Counted from the stretch's first letter, positions 39,319 through 47,389 are shown. The stretch: 64,000 nt of DNA from an uncultured Synechococcaceae cyanobacterium (GCA_902572395.1 CACGFX010000002.1:40580-104579); one strand, 5' to 3'. A program made the numbers and translations. Notes: generated by a model not told the origin, from the sequence alone.

Positions 39319-40260
39319 TTAATTAATAAAATATTTTTCTTGAATGAGATCATTTAATTTATTTAAATCCATTTGCAATGAATCGATTGCCTCATGTAAA
39401 CCATCATTGATTATATCTTCAATTCTGATATAACTCCACTTTGCTTTAAGCAAACCTCTCATGCATTCTAATTCTGAAGGGTTTTCAGTAGATGGTGAGG
39501 TATCTATCGTTTTAAGTGTATTACTTATCCCATCAAGACAGTATCTTACTGATCTAGGAAAAATTGGATCAAGTAAAAGAAATCTCGCAACTGAATTAGG
39601 CTTTATAGAATTTTGCACTGCTTTCCTAAACATTTGGTAAGCTCCAGCTGAACGTAAAAGTGCTATCCATTGCAGCTCATCAAGAACTCCTCCAAGTTCA
39701 TCTAAGCTGGGTAGGAGTAAATAATATTTAACATCTAAAATTCTTGATGTTTTGTCAGCTCTTTCGATCAATCTTCCAAGAATGCTAAATCTCCAGGCAA
39801 GGTCTTTGCTTAGAGTCGCATCTGTAATTCCATAAAAAAGCTGACATTCCCTCCTTATCTCACTTAATTGTTCTTGTCTTGGTTTATTCCATATTGATTC
39901 TCCTTCTTGCATATTCCAATATAAAATATTTATCTGTTCCCACATTTCGGTGGTCATGACATCTCTGATTTGTCGTGCATTTTCTCTTGCCATTTGAATG
40001 CAAGAAATTATACTGTTTGGGTTTAAACGATCTCTTATTAAAAAATTAATAACGTCATCAGGTTTTTTCTCTGGGAATCTTTTATCAAAAGATTCTCTAT
40101 CACTTGAAGCATCAATTAAGGGGAGCCAAGGCTCTGCACTTCCTGGCGGACAATCTAATGACATTGCTTCACTTACTTCCACGAAACGAGATATATTTTC
40201 CGCACGTTCTAAATAACGATTGATCCAATAAAGAGATTCTGCTACACGACTTAAAAGCAT
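39319..40260 (-). CDS. Alpha-E domain protein (DUF403)
   Basis: 313 residues, nearly all alpha-helical. Seen: LSRVAESLYWINRYLERAEN (about 3-22), the characteristic start of the alpha-E family, and repeats of amphipathic helices rich in Arg/Glu such as GRLIERADKTSRILDVKYY. The family always accompanies ATP-grasp (DUF404/407) genes; it may bind the substrate of the ligase or be a nucleotide-binding partner, but this is not established. Only 1 bp separates it from the upstream ATP-grasp gene, so they are translationally linked. Confidence 0.93.
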   Translation of the reverse strand: MLLSRVAESLYWINRYLERAENISRFVEVSEAMSLDCPPGSAEPWLPLIDASSDRESFDKRFPEKKPDDVINFLIRDRLNPNSIISCIQMARENARQIRDVMTTEMWEQINILYWNMQEGESIWNKPRQEQLSEIRRECQLFYGITDATLSKDLAWRFSILGRLIERADKTSRILDVKYYLLLPSLDELGGVLDELQWIALLRSAGAYQMFRKAVQNSIKPNSVARFLLLDPIFPRSVRYCLDGISNTLKTIDTSPSTENPSELECMRGLLKAKWSYIRIEDIINDGLHEAIDSLQMDLNKLNDLIQEKYFIN

Positions 40261-40261
40261 A

Positions 40262-41704
40262 TTATTTACCTACAACCCATGTATCTTTGCATCCTCCACC
40301 TTGAGAAGAATTAACGACTAATGATCCTTTTTTTAATGCTACTCTAGTAAGCCCGCCTGGGCTAACCCATGAATCTTTTCCTCTTAAGATATATGGTCTT
40401 AAATCAACATGACATGGATATAGTTCTCCATTACATAACGATGGCACAGTAGATAATTCTAATGTTGGTTGTGCTATGAAATTTCTAGGATTATTTTTAA
40501 TTTTATTAGCGAATTCTTCTATCTCACTCGTTGTTGAGTGAGGGCCAATTAACATTCCATAACCACCAGCTTCTGCGACAGACTTAACAACAAGTTTTGA
40601 TAAATTTTCTAAAACATATTCTCGATCCTTTTGATAATGACAAATATAAGTTTCTACATTTTTTATAATAATTTCTTCATCAAGATAATATTTAATCATT
40701 TTTGGAACAAAAGAATAAATCATTTTGTCATCTGCTATTCCAGTCCCAGGTGCATTTGCTAAAGCAACATGACCTGCCTTAAAAACATCAAGTAATCCGC
40801 TAACACCAAGGCAGGAATCTTTTCTGAAATTAAGTGGATCTAAGAAATCATCATCAATTCGTCTGTAAATGACATCTACTCTTTTTAATCCAGAGGTAGT
40901 TTTTAAATATACATAATCATCATTACAAACTAAGTCATGACCCTGAACTAGTTGTATACCCATTTCTTGAGCTAAATAACTATGTTCAAAATAAGCACTA
41001 TTAAAAATTCCTGGAGTTAGCAGCACTATCTTGGGAGTGTCAGTCCAAACAGCAAGTTCTTGAAGAGTTTTTAAAAGATATGACGGATATTCATCAATTG
41101 GTTTAACTATTCTTCCTGAGAAAAGATTAGGAAAAATATTTTTCATAACTAATCTATTTTCTAAAAAATAAGCAACTCCAGAAGGGCACCTTAAATTATC
41201 TTCTAAAACATGCCAATCTCCTCTTCTATCCCTTATTAAATCAAGTCCCGAAATTTGACACCATTTATTTAGTGGAGGTTTGAAACCTATCATCTGAGGT
41301 CTCCAACCTTCTGAACTCTCTATTAATTCTCTTGGAATTATTCCATCATTTATTATTTTTTGAGAATTATAAATATCATCTAGGAATAAATCAATTGCCT
41401 CAAGCCTTTGTTTTAGGCCTTTTTCTAACGTTACCCAATCATCTTTACTAATTATTCTGGGGAGTGGATCAAAAGGTAATATTCTCTCAGTACCTTTTAA
41501 ACCAGTATCGTTTAATCTAAAAGTTGCACCATGTCTTAGTAATAATTTTTTTGCGGCAGAGTGATTCCTGTTTAATTCTTCAAGTCCCATATTATCTAAA
41601 GATGAAAGAAGTGGAATCAATATTTCTCTAGCAGAGTTAACATTGTCCTTAAAATATTCATCAAAGCTATTTTTAGGCTGATAACTTGAAAACATATATT
41701 TCAT
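40262..41704 (-). CDS. Circularly permuted ATP-grasp family protein (DUF404/DUF407)
   Basis: 480 residues. Seen: N-terminal SAAKKLLLRHGATF, GTERILPFDPLPRI (about 89-102), the LEDNLRCPSGVAYFLENR block (about 168-185), and VKSVAEAGGYGMLIGP near 375-390, all typical of the circularly permuted ATP-grasp type 2 group. ATP-grasp enzymes join a carboxylate to an amine; here an unknown peptide or amino-acid ligation is inferred. First gene of the ATP-grasp, alpha-E, transglutaminase run. The 128 bp upstream hold its promoter and that of the divergent small membrane gene. Confidence 0.94.
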   Translation of the reverse strand: MKYMFSSYQPKNSFDEYFKDNVNSAREILIPLLSSLDNMGLEELNRNHSAAKKLLLRHGATFRLNDTGLKGTERILPFDPLPRIISKDDWVTLEKGLKQRLEAIDLFLDDIYNSQKIINDGIIPRELIESSEGWRPQMIGFKPPLNKWCQISGLDLIRDRRGDWHVLEDNLRCPSGVAYFLENRLVMKNIFPNLFSGRIVKPIDEYPSYLLKTLQELAVWTDTPKIVLLTPGIFNSAYFEHSYLAQEMGIQLVQGHDLVCNDDYVYLKTTSGLKRVDVIYRRIDDDFLDPLNFRKDSCLGVSGLLDVFKAGHVALANAPGTGIADDKMIYSFVPKMIKYYLDEEIIIKNVETYICHYQKDREYVLENLSKLVVKSVAEAGGYGMLIGPHSTTSEIEEFANKIKNNPRNFIAQPTLELSTVPSLCNGELYPCHVDLRPYILRGKDSWVSPGGLTRVALKKGSLVVNSSQGGGCKDTWVVGK

Positions 41705-41832
41705 CGTTTAGTAACTTTTACTTTAGCTTTATATCTTTATTCGTATTTATGGCTACCAAAAATAATATCTCTTGACTAGATCTATATCATTATTTTGATC
41801 ATTGAAGTATATTTCTTAAAAATCTAAAAAGC

Positions 41833-42069
41833 ATGAGTTCTAGTAATTGGCAATTTGTTTTTTTTAGATATTTCGCAAGCTTTCTTTTTATCCTCTCTCA
41901 TAGTTTGCTAGTTCTTGATCATCTACCAGTAGGGGCGGCACTTCATGGACTTGGGGAAGTTTTTATTGCGCCTTGGGCTTTTAGGGAAAGAGCATGGGAT
42001 CTTGTTGTTATTGCAGTTTTATTTTTCTTCTTCGATATCTGGGGACTTATAAACACTCCTTGGAATTAA
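41833..42069 (+). CDS. Conserved small membrane protein, function unknown
   Basis: 78 residues with two hydrophobic helices (about 8-28 and 55-72). The central LDHLPVGAALHGLGEVFIAPWAF is highly structured and ends with DIWGLINTPWN, suggesting a conserved cyanobacterial family rather than a random ORF. Start ATG 41833. The next small secreted gene follows after 44 bp in the same orientation. Confidence 0.82.
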   Translation: MSSSNWQFVFFRYFASFLFILSHSLLVLDHLPVGAALHGLGEVFIAPWAFRERAWDLVVIAVLFFFFDIWGLINTPWN

Positions 42070-42113
42070 CTGATATTATTTATTTACTAATTCTGGGAAA
42101 ATCATAATAAAAA

Positions 42114-42335
42114 ATGAATTCTTATTTTAATCAAATTTATAAAATAATTTTTCTTTTATTACTTTCTAGTTTCTCAAATTTATATGCACATAACTTATTT
42201 AATGGTGGTTGCAAAGAACATTGTGGGCAAAAAGTTAAAGTAATAAGTAATAAAAACAAATTAAAAAATATTAATGATCAAATAAATATTGAAAGTAAAA
42301 ATTCTTGTTTAAATAAATCACTTTGTAGAGGTTGA
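42114..42335 (+). CDS. Small secreted cysteine-containing protein
   Basis: 73 residues: signal peptide (about 1-25, ending SNLYA) and a short mature part with NGGCKEHCG and a C-terminal CLNKSLCRG, so four cysteines in two pairs. The GGC start of the mature part recalls the peptide at 55957-56142 (NANAGGCSSHM). Function unknown; a metal-binding or disulfide-stabilised periplasmic peptide is possible. It is convergent with the zinc-ribbon gene 24 bp downstream. Confidence 0.75.
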   Translation: MNSYFNQIYKIIFLLLLSSFSNLYAHNLFNGGCKEHCGQKVKVISNKNKLKNINDQINIESKNSCLNKSLCRG

Positions 42336-42359
42336 CCTCTTGAGATTTTTTTAATTATT

Positions 42360-42635
42360 TTATGAAGTTTGTTCTTTGATAATTATCATTAAATTACCAT
42401 TTGCTTGATAATTTTTATTAGGAGGATTTATTTGATTTTTAATTAAAAAAATAAAAGTATAAATCAACGGTAGAAGTAATGATGAAGCAGCAACTAAAGC
42501 GATTATCTGGTTTAACCTAATATATGGTTTTTTTACGAGATCCTCTCCGCATAATCCACAAATCAAATTACCTTTTAAGGATTGTTTTTGAAATTGATAT
42601 TTAGGATTGCAATATGGGCAATAATATCGAACCAT
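42360..42635 (-). CDS. Zinc-ribbon plus transmembrane-helix protein
   Basis: 91 residues. Two CxxC pairs, YYCPYCNPKYQF (about 5-8) and LICGLCGEDL (about 26-29), form a four-cysteine zinc ribbon; a single hydrophobic helix follows (about 46-66) and then an Asn-rich tail. Such proteins are small conserved cyanobacterial unknowns. No functional link with the zinc-uptake genes 3 kb away is shown. The region beyond its start (42636-43194) has no protein gene. Confidence 0.82.
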   Translation of the reverse strand: MVRYYCPYCNPKYQFQKQSLKGNLICGLCGEDLVKKPYIRLNQIIALVAASSLLLPLIYTFIFLIKNQINPPNKNYQANGNLMIIIKEQTS

Positions 42636-42696
42636 TTTTAAATTTTATTGTTTTAATCATTATCTATAAAACTAGAAGAAAGTCATCTTATTAAAA

Positions 42697-42724
42697 AAAG
42701 AGGGCTAATTTAAGCCCTCTTTTA
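42697..42724 (-). terminator. Intrinsic terminator, strongest on the minus strand
   Basis: Perfect 8-bp inverted repeat AGAGGGCT/AGCCCTCT with a 6-nt loop. On the minus strand it is followed by seven T; on the plus strand only by a short TTTTA. Nothing annotated on the minus strand ends here, which is the argument for an unannotated minus-strand RNA arriving from 42.75-43.07 kb. Confidence 0.75.
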
Positions 42725-43194
42725 TCTCTTACTTATATTTTTTACTGAAGTTATTAACGCACCTAAATCATGGATCCTTGTTGCTAACTTCTTTTAAGCT
42801 AATGCTCACCAAAATTAACTAATTGTCTTTAACTGGGGCAAAAACTCTAGAATTAAGCTTGTTTCTTAAAGGGCACCTAAACGATGCAGAAGAAGGAAGC
42901 TTAGACATTAATAAAAAATAATTGGAGCAGTTAATTAAATTAGTTCGGTTTATTCCGAAATTTCAGGCAGGCTATCGATCATTTTGAAAGACCTCCTAGA
43001 ACTCAACAATATAAAATTAGGAAAATATTTCTCTAAAGACAATCCGTTTTTATACGCATTGCTTTTTAATTAAAAATGTCCGAAAGTAGTAATCAATCGT
43101 GCTAATTTTTTTGAGATATTTTTAGTAAGTTTTGCTTATTTCTTTTGATATTTAATTCGTCTATCTTAATTTTAAATAATTGAGGAAATCTTTT
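42725..43194. other. Intergenic stretch without a protein gene; candidate non-coding RNA
   Basis: About 470 bp with no convincing gene. Seen: a minus-strand AGGAGGT ribosome-binding-like site followed by a ten-codon frame (MIDSLPEISE then stop, about 42953-42985), a hairpin TTCGG-TTTATT-CCGAA at about 42943-42958, a repeated GCACCTAAA at 42759 and 42873, and a plus-strand run of 32 codons (TTG 42823 to TAA 42921) that continues in frame for 21 more after the stop. This could be a minus-strand RNA ending at the terminator at 42697, or a decayed gene. It is not tmRNA, RNase P or SRP RNA: none of their conserved cores is present. Confidence 0.45.
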
Positions 43195-43350
43195 ATGAAT
43201 CATTCGAATGAAGTTAGTAAAACTGATAAATCAAACCCCATAGACGAATATTTTCAATGTCTCTCATATTGCGATATTCACCCAAAAGGTATAGATAATG
43301 ACTGTGAGGTCATTTGTATGGAAAGACATTTAAAAGCTAACTATTGGTAA
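43195..43350 (+). CDS. Small four-cysteine protein, unknown function
   Basis: 51 residues starting at ATG 43195, preceded by a purine-rich TGAGGAAAT that can serve as ribosome binding site. Soluble and polar, with four cysteines arranged as C-x3-C, then C-x3-C (FQCLSYCDIHP, NDCEVICME), a possible metal or disulfide site, and CMERHLKANYW at the end. The pattern looks like a conserved Prochlorococcus small protein; no family is recognised. It is convergent with the WD40 gene 18 bp away. Confidence 0.78.
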   Translation: MNHSNEVSKTDKSNPIDEYFQCLSYCDIHPKGIDNDCEVICMERHLKANYW

Positions 43351-43368
43351 TTAATAAATTTCTACTTT

Positions 43369-44442
43369 TTACTTAAATCCCTTTGAAAAAAGGTTAGTAC
43401 GAACTTTAAATTTCCAAACATTTACAACACCTTTTGCATTGACTGCTGCAAGTGCACAATCATCAGGTCTCCATGATATTGCCCCTACTAAATCTCCTGC
43501 GAATGCAGCCCCAACGGGATCTCCATTGCCATCATTTTTTAGGAAACTTGCGACAACAGAACCATCCCTAGATCCTGAGGCTACAAGCATACCTTTATTT
43601 GAAAAGGCTAGGCTCGAAATAGGTTCTGTATGGTGACATAGCTCTCCTGGCATAGTGCCCTCTGGACCATTGCCTATAAAGCTCCAAACTGTAATTCTTT
43701 CACTGCCACTAGTGGCTAGTAATTTCCCGCTGTCATCAAAAGAAAGGTGACTTGGTTTTCCAGGGTATCCAGTCATTTCAGCATCCATTCCTGTTGATCT
43801 TCTCCAAAAATGAACTGAATTGTCTTGACTCCCACAGGCGACTATATCTCCATCAGGGCTTAATTCCATAGAGACCAATGATCCTTGCCACTCCAGTTTT
43901 TGATTCGTTTTATTATTAACAATGTCAAAGAATGTCACTCTGCCATAGCATGCAGTTGCGAGCTCATTTTTGTTTGACCATGTTATTGCACTTACTGTGC
44001 TTGGATGATCTTCTGAGATCCATTTCTCTTCTCCAATTTCATTAAAAACATATACTTTTTTTGAGGAAGCTATCGCTAGAAATAAACCGTCATTAGACCA
44101 CTTGAGGTGTTCTACCCAACTCTTACCAAGATCAAGTGTTTTAATAACTTTACCTTCATGGCAATTACAAATTTGAACATTTCCATCCTGACCTGATGTT
44201 GCAAAAATTTCACCCTCTGGATGAATGGCCATTGCTAATAGACCACGGGAGTGTGTATTTTCTTTTTTCCAAATAATTTTTCCAGTATCTCCTTCGAACG
44301 AAAAAAGACCTCCTGCCACGTCGCCAACAATAAATTGTTTTCCTTTAAGAGCCCAGCCACATGTTATGGCGTAATCGCTAACTTCAGCAGTCCATCCTTC
44401 ATGGAACATGCCTCTTGGGCTAAATGGTTCTATATCAGGCAT
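43369..44442 (-). CDS. WD40-repeat protein, third gene of the zinc operon
   Basis: 357 residues made of about seven WD40 repeats, a beta propeller. Seen: repeats such as GLLAMAIHPEGEIFATSGQDGNVQIC, VSMELSPDGDIVACGSQDNSVHFW, LSFDDSGKLLATSGSERITVW and SSLAFSNKGMLVASGSRDGSV, spaced roughly 40-45 residues apart. No signal peptide. Its ATG lies within the 3' end of the CobW-type gene (13-nt overlap), so the two are translationally coupled; with znuA upstream I infer a zinc-related scaffold or accessory role, though WD40 proteins bind many things. No enzymatic domain. Confidence 0.92.
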   Translation of the reverse strand: MPDIEPFSPRGMFHEGWTAEVSDYAITCGWALKGKQFIVGDVAGGLFSFEGDTGKIIWKKENTHSRGLLAMAIHPEGEIFATSGQDGNVQICNCHEGKVIKTLDLGKSWVEHLKWSNDGLFLAIASSKKVYVFNEIGEEKWISEDHPSTVSAITWSNKNELATACYGRVTFFDIVNNKTNQKLEWQGSLVSMELSPDGDIVACGSQDNSVHFWRRSTGMDAEMTGYPGKPSHLSFDDSGKLLATSGSERITVWSFIGNGPEGTMPGELCHHTEPISSLAFSNKGMLVASGSRDGSVVASFLKNDGNGDPVGAAFAGDLVGAISWRPDDCALAAVNAKGVVNVWKFKVRTNLFSKGFK

Positions 44443-45779
44443 TTATCAAAGCCTTCTTGCATCTCTTTCTCATTTAAATTTCTACCGATAAAAACAAGTT
44501 GATTTCTACGAGGTTCGTTACCCCATTCTTTATCAGGTTGTGCAGTAAATAACATGTGAACTCCCTGGAAAACTATTCTCCTTGGGTTGCCTGAGTAACT
44601 TATGAAACCTTTAGTTCTGAATATATCCACTCCTTTTTCTGAGAGAAGTCTTCCCATCCAAGTATTTAGTTTTTCTGGGTCAACATCTCCAAAACGCTCT
44701 ATAGCAATTGAGCCTACCTCATCATCATGCTCATGCTCTGCTTGCCAGAACCTTTCAGTATTAAATGGAATCTCTTTATTTTCGCCACTTTTAATGACTT
44801 TCATGTTGAATTCTTCAGCAGTGTGCTGTGTAAACAAACCTATTTTTGTTGGTTTCTCTATGTTAAGGATGAAGGATTTATTTCCTTTATCCTCCAATTT
44901 GAGATTTATATGTTCTCCATATGGAATAGTATTTCCAGGCTCTAAAGTATTAGCCTTTTCTGCATAAAGCCTTACGGAAGATTCAGCACCATCTTTAAGT
45001 TCCTCCTCATTCTCACCTTGGCTAACAAGAGCTACTAGTGACATTTCTGGATCTGGTCCTTCTTCTAGCATTAATTCATATTTACCTGCATCAAGATCGT
45101 AAACACCTGTCCATTCAAAAGGATATTCTGGTTCAAGGAATGTTGGCCTACGTTTAAGGATCTGATCAAGATCAAATGCACTAAGATTTAAGACTGTTTC
45201 AATGGGTACTTTGGCATTCTCGGCCCGAATAATTCGAGTCATTCGGTTCATATCTCTCAATCTCGATTCAAGAGTATCTAGTGCATCATCAGAGACTAAA
45301 TCAGTTTTATTAAGGACAAGAACATCTGCAAATGCCACTTGTTCTGAACTTTCATCACTCCTGCCTAGCTGTTGATCAATATGAGCAGCATCAACTAAAG
45401 TCACAATTCCATCAAGAGTAAATTCAGAACTAATTTCTTCATCCATGAAAAATGTCTGAGCAACTGGGCCTGGATCTGCTAATCCTGTCGTTTCTACTAA
45501 AACATAGTCAAACTTATCTCTTCTTTTCATAAGGTTGCCAAGGACTCTTATTAAATCGCCGCGAACAGTGCAACAAATGCACCCGTTTGACATCTCAAAC
45601 ACTTCTTCATCTGCATTAATTACGAGCCCTTGATCTATACCCACTTCACCGTATTCATTTTCAATTATTGCTATTCTTTTCCCGTGCTCTTCACTCAATA
45701 TTCTATTAAGCAAAGTAGTCTTCCCTGAACCTAAAAATCCAGTGAGAATAGTAACAGGAACTTTATCTTGGATACTCAT
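44430..45779 (-). CDS. CobW/COG0523 GTPase (probable zinc metallochaperone) with an extra inserted domain
   Basis: 449 residues, longer than the usual 320-400. Seen: P-loop GFLGSGKTT (14-22), the metal-binding CxCC in NGCICC (67-70), VETTGLADP (about 95-103), and NKTD (157-160), then the C-terminal CobW_C domain (about 368-445). Between them, at about 221-328, lies a beta-rich insert starting FEWTGVYDL and ending LFTQHTAEEF, followed by a His-rich EHEHDD. The same kind of module is inserted in ZnuA next door. Its position after znuA and before a WD40 gene, near a Zur box, indicates zinc delivery rather than cobalamin metabolism. Confidence 0.93.
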   Translation of the reverse strand: MSIQDKVPVTILTGFLGSGKTTLLNRILSEEHGKRIAIIENEYGEVGIDQGLVINADEEVFEMSNGCICCTVRGDLIRVLGNLMKRRDKFDYVLVETTGLADPGPVAQTFFMDEEISSEFTLDGIVTLVDAAHIDQQLGRSDESSEQVAFADVLVLNKTDLVSDDALDTLESRLRDMNRMTRIIRAENAKVPIETVLNLSAFDLDQILKRRPTFLEPEYPFEWTGVYDLDAGKYELMLEEGPDPEMSLVALVSQGENEEELKDGAESSVRLYAEKANTLEPGNTIPYGEHINLKLEDKGNKSFILNIEKPTKIGLFTQHTAEEFNMKVIKSGENKEIPFNTERFWQAEHEHDDEVGSIAIERFGDVDPEKLNTWMGRLLSEKGVDIFRTKGFISYSGNPRRIVFQGVHMLFTAQPDKEWGNEPRRNQLVFIGRNLNEKEMQEGFDKCLI

Positions 45780-45856
45780 TTACTGATTTTACTAAATAAA
45801 CAATAATTTTAATAATAGTAATAATTAGAAATGAAAACCGTTTTTATTAGAAAAAT

Positions 45857-47365
45857 TTAATCTGAAAGTTTGTACCATTCAGACTCAAGATTGGAGCCAG
45901 ATTCTTTATCGCAGCTTCCACCTAATGAATCAACAATTGTACAAGTGTTGTGTACAGCTACTGAAACAGTATTACCATCCATCATCAATCCATCAACAAA
46001 TATTTGATCAGGAGAAATAGGAATAGAACTTTGTCTGCTTAGATTTCTTAACAGTTTGGAAGCAGGTTTTTGCTCTGGGAAAAGAGCCAAAACATTATCT
46101 TCTTTAAGTTCTTTAAGTACAGACTTGATATTTTCCGGTCTTAAGCTTGAGGAGTCTCCAAGAAAGTCAAGTAAACTAATGGTTTCAAAACCAAAAGCAT
46201 CACCGTAGTATTCCATCGCCTTGTGTTTAGACACAATTACTCTGTTCTCCTCAGGAATGGAGCCTACTTGTTCGACGATCCAACTATCCAAGTCTTCCAA
46301 GATAGAATCTGCCTTTTCAAATCTTTCATTAATTTGCTTTCTTATGCTTCTCTTAGAAGCATCCTTCTTTAAACTTTCGTTTATAACATTTCCCATTTTT
46401 ATAATGTTATGAGGATCATGCCAGACATGAGGATCTAGTCCTCCATGGTCATGATGATGATGCCCCTCTCCTTCATCTGGTACTTGTGCTATTGGCTCTA
46501 CATCACTATTCATTGCGTCTTTAAAAAAGTGCTCATTTGCCTCAAACTCAAAAGGCATGTGTTCAGTAAAAAATGTGTACTGACCATCTTCTTTAATTTC
46601 CACGTTGAAAACTGTGCTTTCTTTTCGTTGATCGAAGTTAAGCACAAAAGCTTTATCACTTGCTGTAAGAGTCCCATTATTATTTCTCCTTGTTGAGAAT
46701 CTAGATCCTAATAGCTCTTTAGCTAAATCTTCCGATCCCTCTATGTCATTAGATTTTAGAATTACCATTTTCATTGCAGGATCTGCATATTCGCCATCAA
46801 CTTTTGCGAATGACCATTTGTAGGATCCTTTAGATAACTGGAATTTACCTGCCCATTCGAAAGCTCCTTCAGCGTGGTCATCATGTCCACCATGTTCTGA
46901 GTGATCGTCATGACCTCCATGATCAGAGTGGTCATCTACCTTAGCTGAATGTTCAGCGTGATCATCATGTCCCGCATGATCAGAGTGGTCATCTACATTT
47001 ATTGCGCTAACACCTATAACAACTGTTTGCTTTTTGCTTTCCCAATTTCTCATACTTGGAGTCATTTCTTTACCAAGAGTGAATACTTTATCGGCGTTAT
47101 TAAGTAATTGAGCTTGTCTTGGATTGATCTTAAAGTCATGAACATCCTGCTTTCTATCTACTAAGCATGTAACTTCGTCAGAAGGTAATGCAATTGATTT
47201 AACTAAATCACAAACTAGTGGTTCTACTGCTACGTATGACTTTTCCTTAGCCAAAACATCCTGCCCAAAACCAGAAAATATTATTGTTCCTGCTATTACG
47301 GAATTTTTGATAATTGAATTAGTTGAACTTGTTTTATTTGTTAAAAGTCTTTCCAAAATTGACAT
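45857..47365 (-). CDS. znuA: Zinc ABC transporter substrate-binding protein ZnuA with His-rich loop and extra domain
   Basis: 502 residues, against about 300 for ordinary ZnuA. Captures Zn2+ in the periplasm for the ZnuBC transporter. Seen: N-terminal export hydrophobic segment (about 22-38), DVHDFKINPRQ with the first metal His (about 76), a His/Asp-rich stretch (125-165, nine-plus HxxH or DH units in a 19-residue period), an inserted beta-rich module (about 169-280, FEWAGKFQL to FFTEHMPFEF), a second His cluster GHHHHDHGG (301-309), LDPHVWHDPHN (zinc ligands), and the C-terminal lobe with VSKHKAMEYYG. Operon znuA-cobW-WD40; Zur box 25 bp upstream of the start. Confidence 0.95.
   Translation of the reverse strand: MSILERLLTNKTSSTNSIIKNSVIAGTIIFSGFGQDVLAKEKSYVAVEPLVCDLVKSIALPSDEVTCLVDRKQDVHDFKINPRQAQLLNNADKVFTLGKEMTPSMRNWESKKQTVVIGVSAINVDDHSDHAGHDDHAEHSAKVDDHSDHGGHDDHSEHGGHDDHAEGAFEWAGKFQLSKGSYKWSFAKVDGEYADPAMKMVILKSNDIEGSEDLAKELLGSRFSTRRNNNGTLTASDKAFVLNFDQRKESTVFNVEIKEDGQYTFFTEHMPFEFEANEHFFKDAMNSDVEPIAQVPDEGEGHHHHDHGGLDPHVWHDPHNIIKMGNVINESLKKDASKRSIRKQINERFEKADSILEDLDSWIVEQVGSIPEENRVIVSKHKAMEYYGDAFGFETISLLDFLGDSSSLRPENIKSVLKELKEDNVLALFPEQKPASKLLRNLSRQSSIPISPDQIFVDGLMMDGNTVSVAVHNTCTIVDSLGGSCDKESGSNLESEWYKLSD
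46867..46996 (-). repeat. 57-bp period tandem repeat coding the His/Asp loop of ZnuA
   Basis: The string GATCAGAGTGGTCATCTAC occurs at 46921-46939 and 46978-46996, exactly 57 bp (19 codons) apart; the sequence between and beyond is a diverged continuation with repeated HDDH and HSDH units. It reflects duplication within the metal-binding loop, and such tracts may vary in length between strains. Confidence 0.8.
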
Positions 47366-47389
47366 AAAGAATTATTAAATACTTAAAAA

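Noticed and set aside
42379..42390. TGATAATTATCA palindrome resembling a Zur or Fur box
   Set aside because: It lies inside the 3' end of the zinc-ribbon gene where its codons (Met-Ile-Ile-Ile) explain it; not near a start.
42823..42921. 32-codon TTG frame with a second in-frame continuation
   Set aside because: No ribosome binding site, an in-frame stop, and a similarly long open frame on the other strand; kept only as part of the unexplained region.
42697..43194. Possible tmRNA, RNase P RNA or SRP RNA
   Set aside because: No T-arm sequence or tag-coding core, no RNase P conserved cores, and no GGAAGGAAGCAGC-like SRP core.
45780..45856. Second Zur box before cobW
   Set aside because: The best candidate (TGAAAACCGTTTTTA) does not match the pattern well, and the gene is better explained by read-through from znuA.
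46867..46996. CRISPR-like periodicity
   Set aside because: It is an in-frame coding repeat in znuA with no spacers and no cas genes; no CRISPR array is seen in the window.
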